Source: Thermoplasmata archaeon
GTDB lineage: Archaea > Thermoplasmatota > Thermoplasmata > Halarchaeoplasmatales > Halarchaeoplasmataceae
DNA length: 35,021 bases
Reading direction: 5' to 3'
NCBI GenBank assembly: GCA_019594025.1
Contig: JAFDUB010000003.1
Coordinates: forward strand, 1 to 35,021
In this document: positions 23,668 to 30,126 of the stretch, one piece after another
Numbering within the stretch: position 1 is the stretch's first letter
Layout of the letters: every line of letters starts with the position of its first letter
Notes under the pieces: model-generated
Seen by the model: the letters and a program-made list of their open reading frames with translations, nothing else
What the model was told of the DNA's origin: nothing
Databases searched by the model: none
Position numbers and translations under genes: made by a program

Positions 23668-24204
23668 ATGGATTTAGACGATCTGAATATATTTGAAAAG
23701 TACTCTACAGGCACATTCGCCCTGGTACTTGGGATGGCTATAATTGGTACTATAACTTACATAATTTACGTACTCGGTCCCCTCTACGGTGACCATAGGT
23801 CTGTTTTTTTACTCTCGTTTCTAGTCATTACTCTAGGTATTTTCATTCCTTTTTGTTTTTTCGTGGAAATGATTTTCGATGATATACCTGATGTTGTAGG
23901 GAAGTTTTTAGCCGGTTTGTTGTTTGCAGGTATAGTTTGGACATCCTATCATACAAATACCAGCGAAGGAATTGTAGGTGCGGAGCTAGTACTCTACATG
24001 GCACTACCGGCCTTGTTCTCGATCCTCACGTCTTTAGTTTTGTTTAGAGGCGTAGTTATACCGGTAATCGAAGATAGCGGTTTCGGAGTTGAATGGGGGG
24101 ATGAGGAGGAAGGCATTATCACTGAAGATGAAATGGAGGGCGAGAAGGTATCGGAGGAGGAAGAATCGGATCTTTTTCCTGAAGAAATGGAAGACTCTTG
24201 GTGA
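23668..24204 (+). CDS. Integral membrane protein with acidic C-terminal tail
   Basis: A 178-residue protein with four likely membrane helices: GTFALVLGMAIIGTITYIIY, VFLLSFLVITLGIFIPFCFF, FLAGLLFAGIVW and LYMALPALFSILTSLVLF. About 45 Glu/Asp-rich residues follow (EEEGIITEDEMEGEK and onward). I do not recognise a family. GGAGTGA lies 7 nt before the ATG, and the gene sits between the ArsR-like regulator and trm56 with gaps of 6 bp, so it is in their operon. A cytoplasmic acidic tail could bind a basic partner. Confidence 0.7.
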   Translation: MDLDDLNIFEKYSTGTFALVLGMAIIGTITYIIYVLGPLYGDHRSVFLLSFLVITLGIFIPFCFFVEMIFDDIPDVVGKFLAGLLFAGIVWTSYHTNTSEGIVGAELVLYMALPALFSILTSLVLFRGVVIPVIEDSGFGVEWGDEEEGIITEDEMEGEKVSEEEESDLFPEEMEDSW

Positions 24205-24210
24205 ATGTAA

Positions 24211-25194
24211 TTGGTATCGATTCTACGATTAGGGCATCGGCCTGAAAGAGATAAACGTATGACCACACACGTTGGATTGACCGCTAGATCCTTCGGTGCT
24301 CAAGGTATTTATCTACCTAAAATCGATAACAGGGTGAAGAAAACTCTCGATGACGTTTCAAACAGATTCGGAGGCGCTTTTAAAGTTGAAGAAAGGAAGG
24401 ATTGGAGGGGACTGATAAAAGATTGGGGCGGAGACGTGGTGCACCTAACCATGTATGGTGAAAATATAGATGATTTTTTCAACAAGGTATCTTTAAAAAA
24501 TCCATTGGTCATCGTTGGGGCCGAGAAGGTACCGGGTGAAGTGTACAAGATTGCAGATTACAACGTAGCGGTAGGCAATCAACCCCACTCCGAAGTTGCG
24601 GCATTGGCAGTCTTTTTGGACCGATTAAACGAGCGGATTAGTAGTGATGAGTTTACAGACTCTAAAATCTCGGTCTTACCATCGAACGGTAAGAAAAGGG
24701 TGATAGATTATTCGAATATCCCATCACTGCACGGCAGCTACGTTTTTTGCATTGAAAGGGGCATGGAACAAAATTTGATGGATCATACCATATCCGTGCT
24801 AGAAAGAGTGTTGAAGATTCAGAACAGATTCGGAGGCGATATACAGCTTATAATGGCAGGCGCTATGCTTCATGACATAGGTAGAACGGAAACACACGGG
24901 GTGGACCACGGTGTAGTCGGTGCCGATATCGTTAGAGAGCAGGGATGGGACGAAGAGCTTGCTAAGATGGTGGAAAGGCATGTTGGAGGAGGGATAACTA
25001 AGGAAGAGGCGGTTCAGCAGGGATTGCCGAAGAGAAATATGGTACCGACTAGTTTGGAAGAAAAAATAATATGCCATGCAGACAACACCGCCGGTGGAAT
25101 TGATAGATTCGAAGAGTTGTTAGAGAGGACGAAATCCGCAGGCTACGTAAAAAGTGCAGAGCGCATGAAGGAGTTAGCTGATTTTTTTAAATAA
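24211..25194 (+). CDS. trm56: aTrm56 tRNA (cytidine-56-2'-O)-methyltransferase fused to an HD-domain phosphohydrolase
   Basis: A 327-residue fusion. Residues 1-140 are aTrm56, a SPOUT-class enzyme that methylates C56 in the tRNA T-loop: LRLGHRPERDKRMTTHVGLT, then VPGEVYKIADYNVAVGNQPH. Residues about 175-327 are an HD phosphohydrolase domain (DHTISVLERV, MLHDIGRTETHGVDH with His221-Asp222, VERHVGG, CHADN), like the archaeal TIGR00295 family. The TTG start follows an in-frame TAA and has GGTGA 6 nt upstream. Most aTrm56 proteins that I know stop near residue 180. The substrate of the HD part is unknown. Confidence 0.9.
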   Translation: MVSILRLGHRPERDKRMTTHVGLTARSFGAQGIYLPKIDNRVKKTLDDVSNRFGGAFKVEERKDWRGLIKDWGGDVVHLTMYGENIDDFFNKVSLKNPLVIVGAEKVPGEVYKIADYNVAVGNQPHSEVAALAVFLDRLNERISSDEFTDSKISVLPSNGKKRVIDYSNIPSLHGSYVFCIERGMEQNLMDHTISVLERVLKIQNRFGGDIQLIMAGAMLHDIGRTETHGVDHGVVGADIVREQGWDEELAKMVERHVGGGITKEEAVQQGLPKRNMVPTSLEEKIICHADNTAGGIDRFEELLERTKSAGYVKSAERMKELADFFK

Positions 25195-25207
25195 TAAAAA
25201 AAAAGGG
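25195..25207 (-). terminator. Oligo-T terminator of the serine operon
   Basis: On the minus strand CCCC is followed by nine T residues (25196-25204) directly after the DUF1015 stop, an archaeal-type terminator. The plus-strand gene ends with its own T7 run at 25182-25188, so the two convergent operons terminate almost face to face. Confidence 0.6.
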
Positions 25208-25209
25208 GT

Positions 25210-26481
25210 TTAAACGAGTTTTTGCTTTTTTCCGATATCCATCATCACGAAGCCGGAGTTTACCTTGGGGTAAAAATCCGTGGACTTCTCGGGCATACGT
25301 TCACCGTTCTTCGCGGCTCTTAGAACCTGCTCGGGTCTTGTAGCGTTTACCAGGAACGCAGCGGTCGCATTACCTGTTTTAACTTTGTTTACCGCGTCCT
25401 CAGCCCACCTTTCGTAGGATATTGTCTCGTCTATGTCCAGTTTCCCGGTCTTCATTATTCCTTCGAAGATAACGTCTCGAAGGACAACCACGTCTAGACT
25501 CTTGTAATCCTCCGAATAATCGTCTGGTAAGAATTTCTCGATGGAAGAACGGTCCTTTAGTCTTAGACCTATGTTTCTTCCCCCATCGTAAACTACGAAG
25601 GCGGTGGTGTCTTTGTTCTTAGTGAGGAATTCGTCGCTATTTTCCACATCACTTACATCGAAGTATTCTTCCATATCGTTTAAGTGCTCTTCGGTTAATT
25701 TATGCTCCAGAAGAAGTCTGTGTCCTGGGAGTACGACTAAACCCGGATCCTCCACAGGTACCATGTAGGTCATCCTGAAGTTGAAAGCCGAGTCCTCGGC
25801 CCAATCCGTTTTTCCTCTGGTTTCGTCTCTGTAGGTAACAGCGGTTTCATATCTATGATGTCCGTCGGCGATAACCACCTGCTGGTCTTTCAACACCTCT
25901 TGAATTTTCTTAATATCCGATAGCGATTCAATTCTCCATACCTGACTTTTTACACCGTATTCGTCTTCAACTTCGAATTCGGGTTCGTTCTTGGAGATTT
26001 CATCGAATATTTCGATGGTTTTTTGTTCTGGATCGCTGTACAGCATGAATCCCGGTTCAAGATTTTTCTCAGTAGCACTGAGCATGTTCAGCCTGTCGAT
26101 CTTTGGACCTTTATGGGTCTGCTCATGAGGTAGTACCACTCCTTCTTCGAAAGGATATAATTTAACTGCGGATATGAACCCCTTTCGTGTGTACCTCTTT
26201 CCCAGCACCTCGAATTCCTGGTAATAGACATAGATACACGGTTTTTTATCGGGGACGAGTACGTTTTCCTTGAGCCAGTTATTAAGTCTCTCAGCTGCGG
26301 CTTTGTATCGCTCTTCCTCCTTGGGTAAGATCAAACGGCAGAAGTTGTACTCACTTTTACCGTAGTACTTATCTTGAAGTTCCGGTGGGATCTTGTCGTA
26401 AGGTTGTGTTATCACTTTTTCCATAGAACCTATTTTCTCTTCGTCGTAATGTATACCGGGAAAGGGACGGATCTCTACCAT
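25210..26481 (-). CDS. DUF1015 family protein
   Basis: About 423 residues. Family blocks: EIRPFPGIHYDE at the start, VITQPYDKIPPE, YNFCRLILPKEE, LPHEQTHKGPKIDR, and VVIADGHHRYETAVTYRDE in the middle. The DGHHRY segment resembles the nucleotide/phosphate motif of ParB/Srx-fold proteins such as the ADP-dependent serine kinase SerK; this similarity is by eye. The gene overlaps the serA end. ATG 26481 was chosen because GGGGATGAT lies just upstream. Gene context (aminotransferase, serA, DUF1015) suggests a role in serine or phosphoserine metabolism. No serB is present. The biochemical function is not established. Confidence 0.85.
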   Translation of the reverse strand: MVEIRPFPGIHYDEEKIGSMEKVITQPYDKIPPELQDKYYGKSEYNFCRLILPKEEERYKAAAERLNNWLKENVLVPDKKPCIYVYYQEFEVLGKRYTRKGFISAVKLYPFEEGVVLPHEQTHKGPKIDRLNMLSATEKNLEPGFMLYSDPEQKTIEIFDEISKNEPEFEVEDEYGVKSQVWRIESLSDIKKIQEVLKDQQVVIADGHHRYETAVTYRDETRGKTDWAEDSAFNFRMTYMVPVEDPGLVVLPGHRLLLEHKLTEEHLNDMEEYFDVSDVENSDEFLTKNKDTTAFVVYDGGRNIGLRLKDRSSIEKFLPDDYSEDYKSLDVVVLRDVIFEGIMKTGKLDIDETISYERWAEDAVNKVKTGNATAAFLVNATRPEQVLRAAKNGERMPEKSTDFYPKVNSGFVMMDIGKKQKLV

Positions 26482-26483
26482 GA

Positions 26484-27398
26484 TCATCCCCTTTTCTTAA
26501 GCTCGGCGATAACTTTTTCTGCTGCCTGTGTTCCTGCTCTCGCTTGTCCTTCCAAGGTCTGTCCGCCTATGTGGGGCGTTGCGTGGAAGTTATCAAGGGT
26601 GAGCAGGGGATTATCTCCCGGAGGTTCCTCGGCGAAAACGTCCTTGCTGGCGAATCTTATTTCACCATCTGTTAGGGCCTCATAGAGTGCATCCTCATCA
26701 ACTACACCGCCGCGTGAACAATCGACCAATACAGCGGATTCCTTCATCTTCTTGAATTCTTCGGAGCTAAGTAGATGATGTGTCGAATCGATATGAGGTA
26801 CGTGGAGAGTGATGAAGTCGCTTTCGGTTATGATCGTATCGAAGTCGACCATCTTAGCAGGTCCGGGTTCATCTACGTCGATAACATCGAATGCTATCAC
26901 GTTCATACCGAATGCGTCAGATCTTTTGGCAACTTCATGACCGATATTACCGTATCCGATTATACCTAGTGTCTTTCCGTAGATCTCGTTGCTTTTCAAG
27001 TCCTTCTTTATCCACTTTCCTTCCCTGAGGCTGATGGTGCCGGCGACTATATTCCTATAAGCGGCGAACATGTGGGTAAATACCAACTCGGCTACGGAGA
27101 TTGTTGTAGCGGTAGGAGTGTTATATACGGCAATTCCTTTGTCCTTGGCATAATCAACATCGATATTATCCAAGCCGATACCCGGTCTACCGATCACCTC
27201 TAGGTTTTCTGCCGTATCTAGGGTCGGTTCTCCGACCTTGGTGGAACCGCGTACGATCATCGCATGATAAGGGGGTACCTTTTTGGTCAATTCTTCTTTG
27301 GACATCCCAAACTCTTGATCTACTTCAAGTCCAGCTTCTTCCAGCATCTCTATGCCTTCGTCGGCGATGGGGTTGCAAACCAGTACTTTTTTGTTCAT
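26484..27398 (-). CDS. serA: D-3-phosphoglycerate dehydrogenase, short form without ACT domain
   Basis: About 304 residues of the D-2-hydroxyacid dehydrogenase family, oxidising 3-phosphoglycerate to 3-phosphohydroxypyruvate with NAD. Seen: the GRPGIGLDNIDVD block, the NAD motif GYGNIGHEVAKR, the catalytic Arg in VDCSRGGVVDE, Glu in FAEEPPGDNP and His in TPHIGGQT. The protein stops after the catalytic core, so it lacks the serine-binding ACT domain and is probably not feedback-inhibited in the usual way. The start at ATG 27398 has GTGAT upstream; GTG 27407 overlaps the previous stop. The middle position between a class V aminotransferase and DUF1015 supports the serine pathway over a generic hydroxyacid dehydrogenase. 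Confidence 0.9.
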   Translation of the reverse strand: MNKKVLVCNPIADEGIEMLEEAGLEVDQEFGMSKEELTKKVPPYHAMIVRGSTKVGEPTLDTAENLEVIGRPGIGLDNIDVDYAKDKGIAVYNTPTATTISVAELVFTHMFAAYRNIVAGTISLREGKWIKKDLKSNEIYGKTLGIIGYGNIGHEVAKRSDAFGMNVIAFDVIDVDEPGPAKMVDFDTIITESDFITLHVPHIDSTHHLLSSEEFKKMKESAVLVDCSRGGVVDEDALYEALTDGEIRFASKDVFAEEPPGDNPLLTLDNFHATPHIGGQTLEGQARAGTQAAEKVIAELKKRG

Positions 27399-27403
27399 AT
27401 GTA

Positions 27404-28486
27404 TCACAGCCCTGCTACTTCTTCTATGGCATCGGTGAGCTCTTTTACATCCTCTACGGAGTGCTCTCCCATGTGACCGATACGGAAGGTCTTTTCTTTC
27501 AGCTGTTTTCCATATCCATTCGAGAAGAGGATACCGTATTTCTCATCGATCTCCTGACGGAGTTCATTTATGTTCAATCCCTGGGTGTTTTTGATCGTAC
27601 TGACTGTTTGTGACCCGTAACCTGCTTCTGGGAACATCTCGAAGTGTTTTTTAGCCCATTTTTGGGTGTACTCCGCCATATCTTTGTGCCTTTGATCTCT
27701 CGCTTTATGGCCTTCTTCAAGCATGCGTTCCATCTGTTTTCTGTAAGCAAGCATCAATGAGATTGCCGGAGTGGAGTGGGTTTGACCTTTCTTGTTATAG
27801 TAATCTATGTTCCTTTGGAAACCTGCATACCATGAAGCAGAATCTGAGTTTGCCTCTCGCTCGTATGCCTTATCATTTACCACGCAAACAGCTAATCCTG
27901 GAGGCATGGCAAAGGCCTTCTGCACGGAGGTGAATATGACATCGATATTGCTTCCTTCTATGTCTATGTAATCCCCTCCTAATGCGGATATTGCGTCCAC
28001 TATGAATAAAGTGTCCGGGAAGTCTTTCATTACCTCTCCTATCTCCTCTAGTGGATTTCTTATACCGGTGGATGTCTCGTTCATTACACAGGTGAAGGCG
28101 TCGTAGTCTTTTTTCTCCAATGCCTCCCTCACATCTTTCGGTTTCACCGCTTTACCCCATTCATACTCCAGTCTATCGACGTTTTTTCCAAGACGTTCTG
28201 CGATATCCGCCTGCCTTTGAGAAAAACTTCCGCAGGTCGAACAAAGAACTCTGTCGTCGACGCAATTCATTATGGAGCTCTCCATGAAGAGCGTGCCGGA
28301 TGTGGACAGAATTATTACGTCGTTCTCAGTACCGAGAAACTTTTTAGTGTCCTCGGTCATAGTAGTGAACAACTCAGTCATCGTTGGAGAACGGTGACCG
28401 AACATCCATGCTTCCATTTCATCTATTATTTCCTTCTTGACCTCAGTGGGTCCCGGGATGAATAATTTCGTGTGTTTATCTTTCAC
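27404..28486 (-). CDS. Class V aminotransferase, likely phosphoserine/serine-pyruvate type
   Basis: About 360 residues. The start LFIPGPTEVKKEIIDEM, HRSPTMTELFTTM, TSGTLFMESSIMN and the PLP lysine in FTSVQKAFAMPPG match the archaeal alanine-glyoxylate/serine-pyruvate aminotransferase family. Members serve as phosphoserine aminotransferase in methanogens. Its place before serA makes 3-phosphohydroxypyruvate the likely substrate. The track begins at ATG 28507, but the TATA box at 28519-28526 would place the mRNA start near 28497. GTG 28486, with AGGTGGTG upstream, then fits better. The stop overlaps or touches the serA start region. Confidence 0.88.
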   Translation of the reverse strand: MKDKHTKLFIPGPTEVKKEIIDEMEAWMFGHRSPTMTELFTTMTEDTKKFLGTENDVIILSTSGTLFMESSIMNCVDDRVLCSTCGSFSQRQADIAERLGKNVDRLEYEWGKAVKPKDVREALEKKDYDAFTCVMNETSTGIRNPLEEIGEVMKDFPDTLFIVDAISALGGDYIDIEGSNIDVIFTSVQKAFAMPPGLAVCVVNDKAYEREANSDSASWYAGFQRNIDYYNKKGQTHSTPAISLMLAYRKQMERMLEEGHKARDQRHKDMAEYTQKWAKKHFEMFPEAGYGSQTVSTIKNTQGLNINELRQEIDEKYGILFSNGYGKQLKEKTFRIGHMGEHSVEDVKELTDAIEEVAGL

Positions 28487-28518
28487 ATACACCACCTGAT
28501 TCGGCATACAAAGATAAT

Positions 28519-28527
28519 GTATATAAT
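28519..28527. promoter_or_regulatory. Shared symmetrical TATA box for the serine operon and uppS
   Basis: GTATATAAT reads as TTATATAC on the minus strand and as TATATAAT on the plus strand. It sits at proper distance for a minus-strand start near 28497 and a plus-strand start near 28550. A second plus-strand candidate, TTTTTATATC, lies at 28559-28568. Confidence 0.45.
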
Positions 28528-28582
28528 GGTTGTGTTTTTTCGAATCAAGTCCAACACATTTTTATATCTCACATACCTCCCT

Positions 28583-29383
28583 TTGTATTGGTGGAAACCC
28601 ATAAGCGAAATAACTAAAACAATATCTGATACCGCCTATAAAGCATACGAAAGAAAGCTGTTTAGGGAAATCAAATCAAAGGGAATCATCCCTACACATA
28701 TAGCAGTGATAATGGACGGTAACAGGCGGTTCGCTAAACAGTTGGGCTTGGACGAGAATATGGGCCACATCAAAGGGAAAGATAAGTTGGAAGAAATGCT
28801 GGGGTGGTGCCTCGAACTGGATATAAAGATACTAACTGTCTATGCCTTTTCTACCGAAAATATATCTCGTGATTCTGAGCAAGTGGAAAAACTGATGGAC
28901 CTTTTTGAAGATAACTTTAGAAAGGCGGCTGAAGACGAAAGAGTTCATAAAAATCGTGTAAAAATAAAAGCTATAGGCGCTCTTGAAAAATTGCCCGAGA
29001 GAGTGAAAGAGTCTATCAGGTATGCGGAGGAGAAAACCAAAGATTACAGCGATTATCACTTCAATATCGCGGTCGCATACGGTGGTCGAGAAGAACTACT
29101 CCAAGCTATCCAGAGGGTAGCGAAAGATGTTAAAAAAGGAGTTATCGAAGTTGAAGACATAAACGAAAAAACGGTGGCGGAAAGGCTCTACACCTCGGAC
29201 CTTCCCGATCCGGACTTGATACTGCGTACCAGCGGTGAGGAAAGGATTTCAAATTTTCTCATATGGCAGTTGGCGTACTCCGAGCTTTACTTCACCGACG
29301 TGTACTGGCCCGGCTTCAGAAAGATTGATTTTTTGAGAGCTATAAGGTCTTATCAGAGCAGACAAAGGAGGTGGGGTGAATGA
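28583..29383 (+). CDS. uppS: Isoprenyl (undecaprenyl-type) diphosphate synthase, cis-prenyltransferase
   Basis: About 266 residues. Conserved motifs: HIAVIMDGNRRFA (catalytic Asp, diphosphate site), GHIKGKDKLEEML, VYAFSTENISR, and RTSGEERISNFLIWQLAYSELYFTD. The enzyme makes the long cis-polyprenyl carrier; in archaea this is the dolichol-type lipid for glycan assembly and N-glycosylation. This fits the sequon-rich protease tail and the GlcNAc genes in the window. The track's start at 28472 lies inside the divergent operon's promoter. TTG 28583 gives an N-terminus of family length, but ATG 28517/28526 cannot be excluded. The stop overlaps the next gene by 4 nt. Confidence 0.9.
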   Translation: MYWWKPISEITKTISDTAYKAYERKLFREIKSKGIIPTHIAVIMDGNRRFAKQLGLDENMGHIKGKDKLEEMLGWCLELDIKILTVYAFSTENISRDSEQVEKLMDLFEDNFRKAAEDERVHKNRVKIKAIGALEKLPERVKESIRYAEEKTKDYSDYHFNIAVAYGGREELLQAIQRVAKDVKKGVIEVEDINEKTVAERLYTSDLPDPDLILRTSGEERISNFLIWQLAYSELYFTDVYWPGFRKIDFLRAIRSYQSRQRRWGE

Positions 29384-29544
29384 AGATGACCTATATACAG
29401 ATGATTCTTATATTCATCTTTGTAGCACTCATTTTTTTTTCCATCAATATATACTACCCTGAAAGAGGGCCGTGGGTAACCATGGGTGTAATGATCACTA
29501 TCTTCGTCGCCTTTAAAACATATCAATATACGAAGAAGCAGTAA
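29380..29544 (+). CDS. Small two-helix membrane protein coupled to uppS
   Basis: 54 residues, below the ORF-track cutoff. The ATG overlaps the uppS stop (ATGA) and is preceded by a near-perfect Shine-Dalgarno site, GGAGGTGGGGTGA. The product has two hydrophobic segments, MILIFIFVALIFFSINIYY and WVTMGVMITIFVAF, joined by a short PERGP turn, and ends in a basic YTKKQ. I do not recognise a family. Strong translation signals and coupling make it a real gene, perhaps helping UppS at the membrane. A terminator hairpin follows about 70 bp later. Confidence 0.72.
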   Translation: MKMTYIQMILIFIFVALIFFSINIYYPERGPWVTMGVMITIFVAFKTYQYTKKQ

Positions 29545-29615
29545 GAGAGTTGAGTATCCCGTTGACACTTTTTCATAGTCCAAGTTATGTACGATATAAT
29601 CTAGCGGGTGTTACC

Positions 29616-29635
29616 AAAAATCCTTATGGATTTTT
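29616..29635. terminator. Bidirectional terminator hairpin AAAAATCC-TTAT-GGATTTTT
   Basis: A perfect 8-bp inverted repeat with a 4-nt loop whose 3' arm ends in five T residues on either strand. It separates the plus-strand uppS operon from the minus-strand tRNA cluster and can stop both. Confidence 0.7.
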
Positions 29636-29643
29636 CCCTACCA

Positions 29644-29662
29644 CGTTCAAACAAGTTGAACG
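29644..29662. other. Hairpin at the 3' end of tRNA-Arg
   Basis: CGTTCAA / TTGAACG, a 7-bp perfect stem with a 5-nt loop. On the minus strand it begins at the last acceptor-stem base and discriminator of tRNA-Arg. It could guide 3' processing (tRNase Z) or act as the first part of a double terminator with the next hairpin. Confidence 0.5.
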
Positions 29663-29735
29663 GGCGTGAGGGGATTCGAACCCCCGATTTACAGCTTAGG
29701 AGGCTGTCGCCATATCCAGACTTGGCCACACGCCC
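29661..29735 (-). tRNA. tRNA-Arg(CCT)
   Basis: The minus strand folds as a full cloverleaf: acceptor GGGCGTG/CACGCCC, D-stem GCCA/TGGC, anticodon stem ACAGC/GCTGT with loop CTCCTAA (anticodon CCT), variable loop AAATC, and T-arm GGGGG-TTCGAAT-CCCCT. The discriminator is G; CCA is not encoded. There is no intron. A copy of its first 25 nt plus 5 nt of upstream flank lies about 80 bp upstream. Confidence 0.93.
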
Positions 29736-29755
29736 AGATTGTTCAGTGTCGGTCT

Positions 29756-29819
29756 AGTCTGGTTAAAGGAGGAATCCGTTATTCCTGCGCATATCCAGAC
29801 TTGGCCACACGCCCAGATT
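29756..29819 (-). pseudogene. Truncated tRNA-Arg 5' copy with nested hairpins
   Basis: On the minus strand, 30 nt (29790-29819) are identical to the 5' part of tRNA-Arg with 5 nt of flank (29711-29740). The rest of the tRNA is absent. Instead AGGAAT-AACGG-ATTCCT forms a hairpin, and AGTCTGG of the copied D-arm pairs with CCAGACT (29756-29762). No acceptor 3' strand follows, so it cannot be a working tRNA. It is a relic of a partial duplication or a structured leader element of tRNA-Arg. Confidence 0.7.
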
Positions 29820-29843
29820 CAAATGGGCGAAAAATGATGTTAG

Positions 29844-29917
29844 TGGGCCCGACCGGATTTGAACCGGCGACCATCTGGTTATGAGCCAGACGCTCCACCT
29901 GACTAAGCTACGGGCCC
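29844..29917 (-). tRNA. tRNA with anticodon CAT (tRNA-Ile2 or elongator tRNA-Met)
   Basis: Cloverleaf: acceptor GGGCCCG/CGGGCCC, D-arm GCTT...GAGC, anticodon stem TCTGG/CCAGA with loop CTCATAA, and T-arm GCCGG-TTCAAAT-CCGGT. The discriminator is A; CCA is not encoded. The GGGCCCG acceptor resembles archaeal isoleucine tRNAs, so an Ile2 tRNA whose C34 becomes agmatidine is at least as likely as tRNA-Met. The sequence alone does not decide. Confidence 0.9.
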
Positions 29918-29946
29918 ATTATGCCCGTGGTATTATCTAGGTATTG

Positions 29947-29954
29947 TATATAAG
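29947..29954 (-). promoter_or_regulatory. TATA box of the CAT-anticodon tRNA
   Basis: CTTATATA on the minus strand, with a predicted start near 29925, about 8 nt before the tRNA. It lies between tRNA-Val and this tRNA. Confidence 0.5.
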
Positions 29955-29959
29955 GTTGA

Positions 29960-30054
29960 TGGGCCGAGGCGGAATTGAACCGCCGATCTTCGCCTTTCTG
30001 ACCGTATTTACTACGGTTGTAAGGGCGACGTCATGACCCCTAGACCACCGGCCC
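29960..30054 (-). tRNA. tRNA-Val(TAC) with intron
   Basis: Cloverleaf: acceptor GGGCCGG/TCGGCCC (one G-T pair), D-arm, anticodon stem TCGCC/GGCGA, T-arm GGCGG-TTCAATT-CCGCC, discriminator A, no CCA. The anticodon loop CTTACA is interrupted after position 37 by about 22 nt (29996-30017). These contain a hairpin ACCGTA-GTAA-ATACGGT, as expected for an archaeal bulge-helix-bulge intron cut by the tRNA splicing endonuclease. Removing it leaves a 73-nt tRNA. A short copy of its 5' end lies upstream. Confidence 0.9.
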
Positions 30055-30075
30055 ATGAAGGAGTGCAGCGTGTGA

Positions 30076-30126
30076 ATGGGCAGGGGTGAGTTGGAAGCTT
30101 TGCTTCCGATGGACCACCGGCCCATG
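30076..30126 (-). pseudogene. Truncated tRNA-Val-like relic
   Basis: 15 nt (30112-30126) repeat the 5' end of tRNA-Val and its flank (30043-30057). The following sequence holds a hairpin GGAAGC-AAA-GCTTCC, then CACCCCTGCCCA. Its last bases can pair with the copied GGGCCGG to rebuild an acceptor stem with one mismatch and an A discriminator. The result is a roughly 47-nt acceptor-plus-one-hairpin RNA, not a cloverleaf. It is a decayed partial duplicate or a structured leader. Confidence 0.6.

Noticed and set aside
29711-29819. att sites of an integrated element at tRNA-Arg
   Set aside because: The 30-bp repeats are only 79 bp apart, lie at the 5' end, and enclose no integrase or cargo.
29666-29884. 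72-residue ORF across tRNA genes ending VGPTGFEPATIWL
   Set aside because: The GFEPATIWL-type peptide is a known false translation of tRNA genes. The region is tRNA-Arg, its relic and the CAT tRNA.
29756-30126. Split or permuted tRNA genes formed by the 5' fragments
   Set aside because: Complete tRNA-Arg and tRNA-Val genes lie next to the fragments, and no matching 3' halves without 5' parts are seen. Partial duplicates explain the data better.
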